A stretch of 58,228 bases of DNA from Eubacteriaceae bacterium (GCA_910574915.1 CAJTCR010000030.1:1-58228), one strand, 5' to 3'; shown: positions 9,434-20,214, counted from the first letter of the stretch. Numbers and translations are program-made. The notes: generated by a model from the sequence alone, not told the origin.

Positions 9434-10729
9434 TCAGCTTACTTTTAATGTAAATTTCTGGATATCCTTTTCCGAACCGACCTTTTCGATTCTTGCGCCC
9501 AGTTCACTGAGCTTGTATTCAAACTGTTCATAACCGCGTTCTACATAATGGATATTATCTACCACTGTAATGCCCTCTGCCGACAGCCCTGCGATCACAA
9601 GCGCAGCACCTGCACGCAGGTCAGGAGCGCTGACTCTTGCTCCCATATAGCTGGATACGCCGTTAATAATCGCAATATTGCTCTCGACCTTAATATTGGC
9701 GCCCATCCTCGTCAGCTCATCCACATAGCGGAAGCGGTTTTCAAAAATGCTCTCTGTCACCGTGCTTGTGCCCTGCGCAATGCCAAGCAGCACCGACATC
9801 TGCGGCTGCATATCTGTCGGAAAGCCCGGATAGGCAAGCGTCGTCACCTGGGTATGGTGCATTGGCTTCGAACATACGACCCTTACCGCGTCGTCAAACT
9901 CTTCGACCTCGCATCCGACTTCTAATAGCTTTGCAGAGGTCGCCTCCAAATGCTTTGGAATCACATTTTTTACCGTAACATCCCCTTTTGTCGCAGCAGC
10001 GGCAAACATAAACGTGCCTGCTTCGATCTGGTCAGGGATAATCGAATATTCTGTCGCATGGAGCCTTTCTACGCCGACGATGCGGATCACGTCCGTACCG
10101 GCGCCGCGGATATTTGCTCCCATACTGTTTAAAAAGTTCGCAACGTCTACGACATGCGGCTCTTTTGCAGCATTTTCGATAATTGTTTTTCCGTTTGCCA
10201 TAGATGCCGCCATCATAATATTGATCGTAGCCCCTACGGATACTTTATCAAGATAGACATGAGTGCCGATTAAATGCTCTGCCTGCGCAACGATCAGCCC
10301 ATGCTGGATCGCGACGTCTGCGCCGAGGGCGCGGAACCCCTTAAGGTGCAGGTCAATCGGCCTGCTTCCGATATCGCAGCCTCCCGGCAGCGCTACTTCC
10401 GCATGGTTATATTTTCCGAGCAGTGCGCCCAGCAGATAATAAGATGCACGTATTTTTTTGATATATTCATATTCCACACAAAGCTCCCGGATCTGTGAAC
10501 CATTGATCTTTACCGTATGCTCGTCGACACGGTTGATCCTTGCTCCGATCTGTGCCATCGCTTCTAACAGCACATTGATATCACGCACGTTGGGAAGATT
10601 ATCAATCGTTACTGTCTCGTCTGTCATAATGGCTGCCGCAAGAATCGCCAGCGCCGCGTTTTTTGCTCCTCCAATCTCCACTTCTCCGACAAGCGGAATA
10701 CCACCCTTGATCACATAATACTGTTCCAT
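9434..10729 (-). CDS. murA: UDP-GlcNAc 1-carboxyvinyltransferase
   Basis: First committed step of peptidoglycan precursor synthesis: transfers enolpyruvate from PEP to UDP-N-acetylglucosamine. 431 aa, full length, cytosolic. The substrate-binding K23-N24 (GGAKNAALAIL) and the mobile-loop catalytic cysteine C118 (LPGGCDIGSRPIDLH) are both present. The Cys form is the one normally inactivated by fosfomycin; Asp variants are naturally resistant. RFRYVDELTRMGA is also conserved. It has its own consensus promoter and stands as a single gene between metK and the ABC exporter pair. Confidence 0.97.
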   Translation of the reverse strand: MEQYYVIKGGIPLVGEVEIGGAKNAALAILAAAIMTDETVTIDNLPNVRDINVLLEAMAQIGARINRVDEHTVKINGSQIRELCVEYEYIKKIRASYYLLGALLGKYNHAEVALPGGCDIGSRPIDLHLKGFRALGADVAIQHGLIVAQAEHLIGTHVYLDKVSVGATINIMMAASMANGKTIIENAAKEPHVVDVANFLNSMGANIRGAGTDVIRIVGVERLHATEYSIIPDQIEAGTFMFAAAATKGDVTVKNVIPKHLEATSAKLLEVGCEVEEFDDAVRVVCSKPMHHTQVTTLAYPGFPTDMQPQMSVLLGIAQGTSTVTESIFENRFRYVDELTRMGANIKVESNIAIINGVSSYMGARVSAPDLRAGAALVIAGLSAEGITVVDNIHYVERGYEQFEYKLSELGARIEKVGSEKDIQKFTLKVS

Positions 10730-10792
10730 CTCACACCTCTATCTATCTCAATCTCTCTCAATCTCTTATTATCATACCCTCATTAACACGTA

Positions 10793-10822
10793 ATTATAGT
10801 AGCTAATTTTCTTTTTTGTCAA
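10793..10822 (-). promoter_or_regulatory. Sigma-A promoter of murA
   Basis: Perfect TTGACA (10817-10822) and TATAAT (10793-10798) on the minus strand, with an 18-bp spacer. The leader of about 60 nt is rich in GAGA and ATAG repeats. The rest of the 262-bp gap (10823-10991) holds nothing I can assign. Confidence 0.85.
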
Positions 10823-10991
10823 TACTTCTTGAAAAATTATGGCATATTATATACATTCTTTATGGTTTTTCAAATGGAACTGTTCAAAATGTTACAAGAA
10901 AATCAGTTACAGCCCGACATGCCCTCTGCGCTTTTCATAATCTTATTGTATGCCGCACATGGCATATGGTTCCTGTTTCGCGCAATACTGC

Positions 10992-12740
10992 CTATCTGGC
11001 AAACTGGCTATTATATAGTGTCGCATAAAATCCATTTTTTTGCAAGAGCTCCTGATGAGATCCCTGTTCAATAATTTTTCCGCCCTTCATCACAAGAATG
11101 ACATCTGCATTTTCAATGGTAGACAGGCGGTGTGCCACAATAAAGCTCGTACGCCCCTGCATCATAGCTTGGAACGCTTTTTGTATGCGCATCTCGGTAC
11201 GCGTATCAATCGAAGACGTCGCCTCGTCCAAAATCAGCATCGGCGGCAGGCACAGCATCACCCTTGCAATACATAAAAGCTGCTTCTGCCCCTGCGAAAG
11301 GTTGCCGCCGTCTTCTTTTATGACCGTATCGTATCCGTCCGGCAGTCTTTTAATAAAGCTATGCGCATGTGCCGCTTTTGCCGCTTCGATCATCTTCTCC
11401 TGTGACGCCTGCGGCATTCCCATGCAGATATTGTCGCGGATCGTACCGCTGCGCAGCCATGTTTCCTGCAACACCATGCCGTAGGAAGCACGCAGGCTTT
11501 TGCGCGTAATGTCCTTCATATCGGTACCGCTGACCCGGATCTGTCCGGCATTCGGATCATAAAAACGCATCAGCAGGTTAATCATCGTCGTTTTCCCGCA
11601 TCCAGTCGGCCCTACAATGGCAATGCGCTGGCTGGGACGCACTTTTAAATTAAAATCCTCGATCAGCTTTTGGTCTGGATCATAAGAAAAGCTTACATGC
11701 GAAAGCTCTACCCTGCCGTCGGCATGTTCTAATACCCTTGCATCCTCTTTGTCCGGCACCTGCGGTTCTTCTTCAATCAGTTCAAAGATCCTTGCCGCGC
11801 AGGCAAGCGCATTTTGCAGCTCGGTAATAACGCCGGAGATTTCGTTAAACGGCTTTGTATACTGGTTTGCATAACTTAAAAAGCAGGAAAGCTGTCCGAC
11901 GCTTAAGTTTCCATTAATAACCGCAAGCGCTCCGACAACTGCCACCCCGGTATACACAAGGCTGTTTACGAACCTTGTCGCAGGATTGGTAATCGAGGAA
12001 AAAAAGATTGCCCGCAGTGAATATTTTTCCAGATCCGCATTAATCGCGTCAAATTTTTTGAGCACCTCTTTTTCCCTGCCAAATGCCTGCACAACCTTCT
12101 GGCCACCGATCATCTCGTCGATCAGCGCCGTCTGCGCGCCCCTGCTCTGCGACTGGCGCTGAAACATCTGATACGTGCTTTTTGCAATAAAAGCCGCCAC
12201 AAACAGCGATACCGGAGTTACGATTACGACAACTACGGTGATCGTAACATTGATCGAAAGCATAAAGCAAAGCGTGCCCGCAATCGTTAAAATCCCAGTA
12301 AACAGTTGAGTAAATCCCATTAAAAGCCCGTCCGCAAACTGATCTACATCCGCAATGACCCGGCTGACAATCTCTCCCGTCGGGTGTGCGTCTAAATACT
12401 TTAACGGAAGCTGCTGGATCTTTTGAAACGCCTCTTCTCTGATGTCACGGATCACCTGGTAAGTAATCCGGTTGTTAATCACATTCATCAGCCACTGTGC
12501 CGCCGCGGTAACCGCAATCATCACGCCTGCCTTTTGTATAATCGCAAGGATTCCCGCAAAATCCACGCTGCCCTTTTCCACAATCAGGTCTATGGCATCC
12601 CCGGTCAGAATCGGAAAATAAAGCGTTGCAAACACGGTTACTGCTGCAAACAAAAGCGACAGCTGCACCAAAAACCGATACTGTCTGATATAGGTAAGCA
12701 CTTTTTGAATCGTCTGCGACTGTTTTTTTCCGCCTGCCAT
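10992..12740 (-). CDS. ABC exporter half-transporter, canonical ATPase subunit
   Basis: 582 aa: an N-terminal six-helix ABC type-1 membrane domain (about 20-320), then an ATP-binding domain with Walker A GPTGCGKTT (377-385), signature LSQGQ (481-485) and Walker B MLILDEATSS with catalytic E506. Together with the gene just upstream it forms a heterodimeric exporter of the YfiB/YfiC, BmrC/BmrD or TM287/288 kind. The altered signature (LSQGQ in place of LSGGQ) is typical of the partner that contributes to the degenerate ATP site. Start and upstream stop overlap as TAATG, so the two are coupled. Drug or lipid substrate cannot be predicted. Confidence 0.92.
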   Translation of the reverse strand: MAGGKKQSQTIQKVLTYIRQYRFLVQLSLLFAAVTVFATLYFPILTGDAIDLIVEKGSVDFAGILAIIQKAGVMIAVTAAAQWLMNVINNRITYQVIRDIREEAFQKIQQLPLKYLDAHPTGEIVSRVIADVDQFADGLLMGFTQLFTGILTIAGTLCFMLSINVTITVVVVIVTPVSLFVAAFIAKSTYQMFQRQSQSRGAQTALIDEMIGGQKVVQAFGREKEVLKKFDAINADLEKYSLRAIFFSSITNPATRFVNSLVYTGVAVVGALAVINGNLSVGQLSCFLSYANQYTKPFNEISGVITELQNALACAARIFELIEEEPQVPDKEDARVLEHADGRVELSHVSFSYDPDQKLIEDFNLKVRPSQRIAIVGPTGCGKTTMINLLMRFYDPNAGQIRVSGTDMKDITRKSLRASYGMVLQETWLRSGTIRDNICMGMPQASQEKMIEAAKAAHAHSFIKRLPDGYDTVIKEDGGNLSQGQKQLLCIARVMLCLPPMLILDEATSSIDTRTEMRIQKAFQAMMQGRTSFIVAHRLSTIENADVILVMKGGKIIEQGSHQELLQKNGFYATLYNSQFAR

Positions 12741-14506
12741 TATGCCATTCCTCCTTCCGGCTGCTGTGCCTTGCTGTCCTGTGAACGAAACTGTGAAGCA
12801 TAGATTTCCTGATATACGCTGCAGCTTTCCAAAAGCTGCTCATGTGTCCCCTTCCCTGCCAGCACTCCGTCGTCCAGCACTAAAATGCAGTCCGCGGACT
12901 GCACCGAAGAAGTCCTCTGTGATACGATAAATACCGTCGGATGATAGTCCAGCCTGCGCAAAGACGCGCGCAGCCTGGCGTCCGTCGCAAAATCAAGCGC
13001 ACTCGCGCTGTCGTCCAGAATCAGGATCTGCGGCCTGCGCACGAGCGCTCTTGCAATCGTAAGGCGCTGCCGCTGCCCGCCGGACAAATTTTTACCGCCC
13101 TGCTCGACCATCTCGTCCAGCCCAAGCTCCTTTGCCTTGATTACGTCCGCTGCCTGCGCCGCTTCAATCGCTTCCAAAAGCTGCTCTTCTGTAGCGTCCT
13201 CATTGCCCCATTTCAGGTTTTCACGGATCGTGCCTTTAAATAATACCGCTTTTTGCATTACAACGCCGATCTTGCTGCGAAGGGCCTGCGGATCATACGT
13301 ACGCACATCCTTGCCGTCCACTTCCACAGCGCCTTTTGAGACGTCATAAAACCGCGGGATCAGATTTACAACCGTACTTTTGCCAGAACCCGTACCGCCG
13401 ATAATACCGATCGTCTCTCCCGCAAACGCCTCAAACGCAATATCCTCAACCGCATATTCGCCCGATCCGTGATACGACATGCTTACGCTGGAAAACGCAA
13501 CCTTCGGGCATTTTTCCTGTTCCCTGCGCGCGTTTTCAAGCCCTTGCGGCGCATCCGGCAAGCCTGCCTGCACATCCAGTACATCCGCCACGCGCTTGCC
13601 GCAGGCAATCGCCTTTGTAACGCTTACGATCAGGTTGGCAAGCTTAATCAGCTCTACAAGGATCTGTGACATATAGTTTACAAGCGCTACTACCTCGCCT
13701 TGTGTCAGATACCCCATATCCACGCGCACCGCGCCTGTAAAGATCAGCACAAGCGTCGCCGCGTTGATAATCACATACGTTACCGGGTTGGTCAGCGCAG
13801 AAATCCTGCCGACATACTGCTGCCCTTCATTTAAGATTTGATTTTTATGTTGAAAACTTTTGATTTCTTCCTCTTCTTTTTGGAAGGCGCGGATTACACG
13901 CACCCCAGTCAGATTTTCACGCACCAGTGTCAGCACTTCGTCCAGCCCGCTCTGCACTTTTTTATACAGCGGAATGCTGGCACACATCACGCCAAACACG
14001 ACGATGGACAATAACGGAATCGTCACTACAAAAATAAACGCAGCCTTGACATCTACCGTAAACGCCATTACCATAGCGCCGAATACGATAAACGGCGAAC
14101 GCAGAAACAGCCGCAGAAACAGGTTAATGCCCGCCTGCACCTGATTAATATCGCTCGTCATACGCGTAATCAGCGTCGAAGTCCCGATCTGGTCAATTTT
14201 AGAAAAGGACAGATTTTGAATATGAGAAAAAACCGAATGGCGCAGCTTTGTCGCCATGCCGACAGCCGCCTTTGCGGCAAAAAACTGAGCCGTGATCGAG
14301 CATACCAGCCCGATCACCCCAAGCCCGGTCATAACCAGGCACATCCTTATCACATACGGCTTATCGCCGCCCGCAATGCCAACATCAATAATTGCTGCCA
14401 TAACCAACGGAACAATCAGCTCAAAAATCGCTTCCAGCATCTTAAACAGCGGTGCCAGAATACTTTCTTTTTTATAATCCCTTAGAAAATATAATATTTT
14501 TTTCAT
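12740..14506 (-). CDS. ABC exporter half-transporter, degenerate-site subunit
   Basis: 588 aa with six membrane helices followed by an ATP-binding domain. Walker A is GGTGSGKST (370-378), the signature is canonical LSGGQ (474-478), and Walker B reads ILILDDSAS, with Asp at 499 where catalytic Glu is normal. In heterodimeric exporters this Glu-to-Asp change marks the non-hydrolysing nucleotide site, which matches the complementary LSQGQ change in the downstream subunit. The stop overlaps the start of the partner by one base. The upstream neighbour is a foldase-like lipoprotein gene 32 nt away, so read-through from that promoter is plausible. Confidence 0.92.
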   Translation of the reverse strand: MKKILYFLRDYKKESILAPLFKMLEAIFELIVPLVMAAIIDVGIAGGDKPYVIRMCLVMTGLGVIGLVCSITAQFFAAKAAVGMATKLRHSVFSHIQNLSFSKIDQIGTSTLITRMTSDINQVQAGINLFLRLFLRSPFIVFGAMVMAFTVDVKAAFIFVVTIPLLSIVVFGVMCASIPLYKKVQSGLDEVLTLVRENLTGVRVIRAFQKEEEEIKSFQHKNQILNEGQQYVGRISALTNPVTYVIINAATLVLIFTGAVRVDMGYLTQGEVVALVNYMSQILVELIKLANLIVSVTKAIACGKRVADVLDVQAGLPDAPQGLENARREQEKCPKVAFSSVSMSYHGSGEYAVEDIAFEAFAGETIGIIGGTGSGKSTVVNLIPRFYDVSKGAVEVDGKDVRTYDPQALRSKIGVVMQKAVLFKGTIRENLKWGNEDATEEQLLEAIEAAQAADVIKAKELGLDEMVEQGGKNLSGGQRQRLTIARALVRRPQILILDDSASALDFATDARLRASLRRLDYHPTVFIVSQRTSSVQSADCILVLDDGVLAGKGTHEQLLESCSVYQEIYASQFRSQDSKAQQPEGGMA

Positions 14507-14538
14507 AACCGCAATCCTCGAAAAATAATCCCCGCATT

Positions 14539-15879
14539 TTAGTTGTCTGAGCCTGCATTATCTGCATTTTTGCCGTCTGCGCTGTCTGCTGTATCGCCTG
14601 CATCATCTGCTGCGTCTGCACCATCTGCCGCTGTGTCTGTACCGTCCGCTGCGTCTGCACCATCTGCCGCTGTGTCTGCACCGTCTGCACCATCTGCCGC
14701 TGTGTCTGTACCGTCCGCTGCGTCTGCACCATCTGCCGCTGTATCTGTACCGTCCGCTGCATCTGTAGCGCCTGTACCATCATCTGTACCGGTACTGTCA
14801 TCCGTCGTTGTCTGTTCTGCCTTCTGGGTGTACAGCTCGTCAAAATTCACTTTTTTCCATTCACTCTCGTTTATTTTCCAGTCTGCGTCTTTTTTATATG
14901 ATTCTAATACCTCTGCGTATTTCTCGCTTTTTCGTTCGTTTAAGATCGATTCTTTTTTGGTCTCTGCCGCTTCTTTATCATCGGTGGAATCCATGCGGAT
15001 AATATAATAGCTGTTTTCAGCTTCGATTAAATCTTTTGCCATTTCGCCGTCCTTTAGCTTATCCGCAGCTTTTAACACTTCCACATTCATGCTTGTCGTA
15101 TTGTCTTCTTCTTTTAGGTCGCCTGCGCCGTAAGAGCATTTCAGCACGCTGTATTCACCCTCCTTTGCGGCTGCTTCAAAATCATCCGCGGCACTGGCAA
15201 GAAACGCTTCTGCTGCCGGCTTATTATCGATTTCTGTTTCTGCATCGTCTGTCTGCGTATCCGCCTGCGCTTCTGTATCGTCATCTGTCTGTGTATCACT
15301 GTCTGTTTCCGGCTTGCTTGTCTTATCAAAGCGGACATAGCTGAATGTCTTCTGCGCACATTCCTCGTCGGTGACATTTGTATCGATTTCCTTGTGGATT
15401 GCCTCTTCCATTTTTGCCTGAATCTTATACAGGCGCAGCATTTCTTCTACGGTTTCCTGTGTAGCTCCCATCTTTTCACATGCCTGTTTGGTGTTGTCGG
15501 CTAAAAACTGGGACGCTGCCTGCGTAATCGCCGTTTTTTCTTCTTCTGTCAGCTCTACGCCGTAGTCTGCGGCGTGGGCGTCCATCAGATAGTATTCCTC
15601 GAGCGTGTCCATTACGCTCTCTTTTACAGAATCCGTCATTGTAGACCCGTCTCCAGAATCAGAGTTCCACATATCCTCGCCATAATAAGACAGAAAATAA
15701 AAGTCTGTCTGTGCTGCCTGAAACTGTGCCATAAAGTTGGCGACTCCCATCTGGATTTCTTTTCCATCTAGCGTGGCTGCCGATTTGGATGGGTCAATCG
15801 TGCTTCCGCAGCCTGTTACCGGAACGGCTGAGAGCATCGCTGCCGCTGCCAGCACAGCCATAAATTTCTTCATCTTCAT
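14539..15879 (-). CDS. SurA/PrsA-like foldase lipoprotein with repetitive acidic tail
   Basis: 446 aa, exported lipoprotein. The start at 15879 (MKMKKFMAVL) has AGGAGG about 10 nt upstream. A signal peptide ends in the lipobox PVTGC, so Cys would be lipidated. The central region (about 30-200 and 240-380) is helical and resembles the SurA N-terminal/PrsA chaperone fold. I see no convincing parvulin PPIase core. A low-complexity Asp/Thr-rich linker splits the middle. The last ~75 residues are Ala/Asp/Gly/Thr tandem repeats. The position after mfd is shared by PrsA-like genes in related Clostridia. It probably helps fold exported proteins outside the membrane; enzymatic activity is unproven. 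Confidence 0.78.
   Translation of the reverse strand: MKMKKFMAVLAAAAMLSAVPVTGCGSTIDPSKSAATLDGKEIQMGVANFMAQFQAAQTDFYFLSYYGEDMWNSDSGDGSTMTDSVKESVMDTLEEYYLMDAHAADYGVELTEEEKTAITQAASQFLADNTKQACEKMGATQETVEEMLRLYKIQAKMEEAIHKEIDTNVTDEECAQKTFSYVRFDKTSKPETDSDTQTDDDTEAQADTQTDDAETEIDNKPAAEAFLASAADDFEAAAKEGEYSVLKCSYGAGDLKEEDNTTSMNVEVLKAADKLKDGEMAKDLIEAENSYYIIRMDSTDDKEAAETKKESILNERKSEKYAEVLESYKKDADWKINESEWKKVNFDELYTQKAEQTTTDDSTGTDDGTGATDAADGTDTAADGADAADGTDTAADGADGADTAADGADAADGTDTAADGADAADDAGDTADSADGKNADNAGSDN
14580..14770 (-). repeat. In-frame 39-bp tandem repeats in lipoprotein tail
   Basis: Four tandem units, of 39, 30, 39 and 39 bp, each begin TCTGCACCATCTGCCGCTGT on the plus strand. They encode 13-residue units of the type DAADGTDTAADGA; the short unit lacks 9 bp, so frame is kept. 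Copy-number variation between strains is likely. Confidence 0.85.
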
Positions 15880-15918
15880 AGTTAAACTGCCTCCTGATCG
15901 ATTCTTTTTCATCGGTCT

Positions 15919-15947
15919 ATTATAGTGCAAATACATAGTATCTGCAA
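15919..15947 (-). promoter_or_regulatory. Sigma-A promoter of the foldase lipoprotein
   Basis: TTGCAG (15942-15947) and perfect TATAAT (15919-15924) on the minus strand, with a 17-bp spacer, in the 85-bp gap after mfd. This allows expression of the lipoprotein independently of pth-mfd. Confidence 0.75.
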
Positions 15948-15964
15948 GAAAATTCATGATTTTT

Positions 15965-18900
15965 TCACAAAACGCCAGGGCTGCATATCTGTGCCAGCTC
16001 TTCGGTCAGGCAGGCAAGCAGCACCAGCGGGTCTGCCTTTTTTGCATCCCGGCTGTTTTTTACCATATTGTATGCAAAGACCGGATTTCTGCCGACTGCC
16101 GTAAATGTCAGCCTGCCGTCATACCGTTTTACCAGCTCTGGTATTTTTGACGTCTCAATCTGCGCGCGCTCATACATAAGCAGGCGCAGCGTTTTGCCTT
16201 TTTGCGTAACTTCTTTTATATAGACCTGATGCGCTTTTGCCTTTAGCTGGGCGATTTTTAACAAGTTGCAGACCGAGCGCGGCGGTTCGCCAAAACGATC
16301 CAGCAGTTCTTCCATCATCTCTTCTGCTTCCTCCTGCGACCCAATGCCTGCGACCCTTTTATAAATATCCAGCTTCTGAAACTCATTTGGAATAAAAGAA
16401 GGCGGGATATACGCATCGATATCAATATCAATCGTTGTCTCAAACTCTTCTGCGGCAGCGACGCCTTTTGCCTGTCTGACGGCATCGTTTAACATCTTGC
16501 AGTACAGATCGTAGCCGACGGCTTCCATATGCCCGCTCTGCTGCGCTCCCAGCAGGTTGCCCGCACCCCGGATCTCCAAGTCACGCATTGCGATCTTAAA
16601 TCCGCTGCCTAAGTCGGTAAACTCCTTAATCGCGGCAAGCCGTTTTTCTGCCACTTCTTTGAGCATCTTGTCCCGCCTGTACATCAAAAAAGCATAAGCT
16701 GTACGGTTTGACCGTCCTACCCGCCCGCGAAGCTGGTACAACTGTGACAGCCCCATATTGTCCGCGTCCTGGATAATCATTGTATTCACGTTTGAGATAT
16801 CTAACCCTGTTTCAATAATTGTCGTAGATACCAGTATATCAATTTCTCCGTTGATAAACTGGTACATAATATTTTCCAGCTCCCGCTCCTTCATCTGTCC
16901 GTGCGCAATCGCAGTCACCGCATCCGGCACAAGGCTCTGCACCTTTGCCGCAACATCGGCGATCTGGTTGACCCGGTTAAACACATAGTAGACCTGTCCG
17001 CCCCTGGCAAGCTCACGCACAATGGCTTCCCTTACCATCTCTTCGTTATATTCCATTACATACGTCTGGATCGGCACGCGGTCTACCGGCGGCTCCTCAA
17101 GCACGCTCATATCCCGTATCCCAATCAAGCTCATATGCAGCGTACGCGGGATCGGCGTCGCGGTCAGCGTCAGCACGTCTACGTTTGTTTTCAGCTTTTT
17201 GATCTTTTCTTTATGCGTCACGCCAAAACGCTGTTCCTCGTCTACAATAAGCAGCCCCAGGTCTTTGTACTGTACATCCTTAGACAGCACCCGGTGCGTG
17301 CCTACAATAATGTCCACGGTCCCCTGCTTTAGCCCAAGCAGCGTCTTTTTCTGCTGCGCAGGCGTACGAAACCTGCACAAAAGCCCTACCGCCACTGGAA
17401 AATCCTGCATACGCTGCACAAAATTGTTATACACCTGCTGCGCCAGAATCGTCGTCGGTGCCAGATATACGACCTGCCTGCTCTCCTGCACGGCTTTAAA
17501 CGCAGCGCGGATCGCAATCTCCGTCTTGCCGTAGCCGACATCCCCGCAGATCAAACGATCCATAATCTTCGGGCTTTCCATATCCCGCTTGGTCGCCTCG
17601 ATGGCATTTGTCTGGTCTTCGGTTTCTTCAAACGGAAACATCTCTTCAAACTCTCTCTGCCAGACGGTATCCGGCGCATACACATAGCCTTTCTGGTTTT
17701 CCCTCGCCGCGTATAGCTGCACAAGCTCGCCTGCAATTTCCTTGACCGCAGTACGCACTTTTGTCTTTGTCTTTTTCCAGTCCAGGCTGCCGAGCGCGTT
17801 TAGTTTTGGCTTGCGCTCTCCAGCGCCAGAATACTTCTGAATCATATCCAACTGCGTAGCAAGAATATACAAAATACCGCCTTTATCATATTCAATTTTG
17901 ATATAATCTTTTGTCGTGCCGTCCACTTCTATTTTTTCAATCCCGCAGTAAATACCAAGCCCGTGGTTTTCATGCACAACATAGTCCCCGACGTTTAAAT
18001 CCGAAAAACCGGACACCTTTTCGCCGTTTTTCACATGACGGCGCTTTTTCTTCTTTTTTTCCGCTCCAAAAATATCGCTTTCAGAAATCACGACAAATTT
18101 CAGCATCGGGTATTCATAGCCGCGCTTTACTTTGCCGTACAGCGTCATCACTTCTCCCGGCTTTACAATATGGTCGTAATCCTCCGTGTAGAACGCGCTC
18201 AGTCCTTCATCCATCAAGTCCTGCGTCAGTCTCTGCGCCCTCGTGCGCGATCCAGATAATAAAATCACCTTATAATTTTTCTTTTTATACTGGTGCAGGT
18301 CTTTGACCAGCAGCTCAAAGCTGTTGTTGTATGGATTGACCGTGCGTGCCTGTATCGGATACACCTGCGCCACGTTCATCTCCGCCAGCTTCATCTCAAG
18401 CGTCGCGAGCGCAACCGTACGCAGGCGCTCCGCCTTGGCAAAAATCTCTTTTGCCAGGTAAAGCGTATCCATCTGCCCCGGCAAAATATACCCTTTCTCC
18501 AGGCGCTGCTGCATACTGTCCATAAATTCCGTTTCGACTGCCTTGCTCTGTTGTGCAAGACGGGCAGGTTCATCCAGTGCAAGGATCGTCTTGTCCAGAT
18601 CAAAATAGTCCAGCAAAGAAACGGTCTGCGTCGTAAAATACGTCAAATACGCATCCAGGCTGCTGCTTGCGCCAATCTCCTCCAGTTCTTCGATCAGGGC
18701 GTCCACCGTGCTTTTCAGCCGGGCTGCTTCTTCCGTCTTCTGCTGCCCACGCAGCCCTGCCGTCACCTGCTCCTGCTGTGCGCGCAGCCTGCCGATTCCT
18801 TCCCGCAACTGCTTTTGATCGAGCAATAATTCCAACGCCGGGCAGATACAGATCTGTTCCAGATTTTCAATCGACCGCTGGCTGGACGCTTCAAAGCTGC

Positions 18901-19510
18901 GGATCGAGTCAATCTCGTCTCCCCAAAGCTCGATCCGGTAAGGGTTTTCTTCTGTCAGCGCATAAACATCCAAGATCCCGCCGCGTACAGCAAACTGTCC
19001 GGGCGCCTGCGCCTGGTAGCTGCGCTCATACCCCATTGCCGCCAGCTCTTTTACCATCCGGTTCATATCCATCGTATTTCCGACCGCCAGCTTTTTCATA
19101 CCTGACAAAAAACCTTCCGGCGGAGCCATCCGGTTCATCAGCGCATCAAACGTCGTGACAACCGTACAGCCCTGTCCGCCGGCAAGCATTTTCAATACGG
19201 CGATTCTTTCTTTTGTCAGCTCATTTCCCCGGATATCCGACTGGTAAAACAAAATATCTTTTGCCGGAAAATAACGGACGTTCCGGTCAAAAAAACGGTA
19301 CTCATCACAAAATTCCCTGGCACGCTGTTCGCTGAACGTCACGATCAGGCGGCTGTAATCTTCCCCGCTGAGACAGTGAATCAAATGCAGCTTCTGCGAA
19401 TCAATACATCCGGTAACTTCTAAAATACCAGACATGCCTTGCCCATGCAGGCGTGAGCGGATTTCCCTGTATTCCGTCATCGCCTGGAGCGGCTCTATAA
19501 ATGCATTCAT
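15965..19510 (-). CDS. mfd: Transcription-repair coupling factor
   Basis: Removes RNA polymerase stalled at DNA lesions and recruits UvrA. About 1181 aa, full length. The N-terminal UvrB-like region (about 1-350) includes [28 protein letters not shown]. The RNA-polymerase-interaction segment begins near [14 protein letters not shown]. The RecG-like translocase has Walker [14 protein letters not shown], Walker [11 protein letters not shown] and [10 protein letters not shown], and the Arg-rich [14 protein letters not shown]. The C-terminal TRCF domain follows. Two in-frame ATGs compete: 19522 has AAGGA directly abutting it, while 19510 (MNAFIEPLQ) has workable spacing and matches the family N-terminus. 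It sits 17 nt after pth. Confidence 0.97.
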   Translation of the reverse strand: MNAFIEPLQAMTEYREIRSRLHGQGMSGILEVTGCIDSQKLHLIHCLSGEDYSRLIVTFSEQRAREFCDEYRFFDRNVRYFPAKDILFYQSDIRGNELTKERIAVLKMLAGGQGCTVVTTFDALMNRMAPPEGFLSGMKKLAVGNTMDMNRMVKELAAMGYERSYQAQAPGQFAVRGGILDVYALTEENPYRIELWGDEIDSIRSFEASSQRSIENLEQICICPALELLLDQKQLREGIGRLRAQQEQVTAGLRGQQKTEEAARLKSTVDALIEELEEIGASSSLDAYLTYFTTQTVSLLDYFDLDKTILALDEPARLAQQSKAVETEFMDSMQQRLEKGYILPGQMDTLYLAKEIFAKAERLRTVALATLEMKLAEMNVAQVYPIQARTVNPYNNSFELLVKDLHQYKKKNYKVILLSGSRTRAQRLTQDLMDEGLSAFYTEDYDHIVKPGEVMTLYGKVKRGYEYPMLKFVVISESDIFGAEKKKKKRRHVKNGEKVSGFSDLNVGDYVVHENHGLGIYCGIEKIEVDGTTKDYIKIEYDKGGILYILATQLDMIQKYSGAGERKPKLNALGSLDWKKTKTKVRTAVKEIAGELVQLYAARENQKGYVYAPDTVWQREFEEMFPFEETEDQTNAIEATKRDMESPKIMDRLICGDVGYGKTEIAIRAAFKAVQESRQVVYLAPTTILAQQVYNNFVQRMQDFPVAVGLLCRFRTPAQQKKTLLGLKQGTVDIIVGTHRVLSKDVQYKDLGLLIVDEEQRFGVTHKEKIKKLKTNVDVLTLTATPIPRTLHMSLIGIRDMSVLEEPPVDRVPIQTYVMEYNEEMVREAIVRELARGGQVYYVFNRVNQIADVAAKVQSLVPDAVTAIAHGQMKERELENIMYQFINGEIDILVSTTIIETGLDISNVNTMIIQDADNMGLSQLYQLRGRVGRSNRTAYAFLMYRRDKMLKEVAEKRLAAIKEFTDLGSGFKIAMRDLEIRGAGNLLGAQQSGHMEAVGYDLYCKMLNDAVRQAKGVAAAEEFETTIDIDIDAYIPPSFIPNEFQKLDIYKRVAGIGSQEEAEEMMEELLDRFGEPPRSVCNLLKIAQLKAKAHQVYIKEVTQKGKTLRLLMYERAQIETSKIPELVKRYDGRLTFTAVGRNPVFAYNMVKNSRDAKKADPLVLLACLTEELAQICSPGVL

Positions 19511-19527
19511 AATTTTCGCCATTCCTT

Positions 19528-20097
19528 TTAATTCTTTTTATTATACAAATTCATCGCCTGCGCCGCATCCCCGCTGACAATCAGAGCCGCAGCGTCTACA
19601 GCCGCCTTCATTGCCGCTTCTGCCTCCACACGCTCTTCTTTGGAAAAATGCCCAAGCACATAGTCCGCAAGATCCCAGCCTTCGGGCTTTGCTCCCACAC
19701 CGATCTTGATTCTTGCAAACTCCTGCGTCCCTATATGCGCAAGAATGCTTTTGATCCCGTTATGCCCTCCGGCACTTCCTTTTTGCCGAATACGGATACT
19801 GCCCGGTTTCAGGCTGATATCATCGTAAATTACCAAAAGCTGCGACGCGGCGTCCAGCTTATAATAATGCAGTGCAGCGCCGACTGCCTCCCCGCTGTTG
19901 TTCATATACGTAAGCGGCTTTAGCAGCAGCACCTTCTGTCCCGCAATGATCCCGCTGCCGCAGACAGCCTTGTGCTTTACTTCGTTTACCGCAATCTGAT
20001 ATTCTTCTGCAATCGCATCTATTGTGTCAAAGCCGATGTTATGCCTTGTTTGATTATATTTTTTATCTGGATTGCCAAGTCCTGCTATGAGATACAT
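19528..20097 (-). CDS. pth: Peptidyl-tRNA hydrolase
   Basis: Releases tRNA from drop-off peptidyl-tRNAs. 189 aa, complete. GLGNPDKKYNQTRHNIGF has the conserved Asn and the catalytic His; LKPLTYMNNSGEAV and the DDISLKPGSIRIR...GSAGGHNGIKS segment are characteristic. It is the first gene of a pth-mfd-lipoprotein order that is widespread in Firmicutes. The upstream side is the hairpin-repeat locus, so its promoter must lie in about 110 bp before 20210; I see no strong -35/-10 pair there. Confidence 0.97.
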   Translation of the reverse strand: MYLIAGLGNPDKKYNQTRHNIGFDTIDAIAEEYQIAVNEVKHKAVCGSGIIAGQKVLLLKPLTYMNNSGEAVGAALHYYKLDAASQLLVIYDDISLKPGSIRIRQKGSAGGHNGIKSILAHIGTQEFARIKIGVGAKPEGWDLADYVLGHFSKEERVEAEAAMKAAVDAAALIVSGDAAQAMNLYNKKN

Positions 20098-20214
20098 AAC
20101 TGCTGTGCCTTCCTTTCTTTTTGTTTTTGCTTTATCTATCTATGGAACGTTGGAGCGAACAAGTTGGAAATAGGTTGCTGAACTTTGATTTTTTTGGGGT
20201 GTTTTTTTACATAA

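Noticed and set aside
10829..11074. Plus-strand 81-codon hydrophobic open frame between murA and the ABC genes
   Set aside because: No ribosome site, overlaps the 3' end of the ABC gene on the other strand, and no recognisable family.
14580..14770. CRISPR-like direct repeats
   Set aside because: The repeats are contiguous with no spacers and lie in frame inside a coding sequence.
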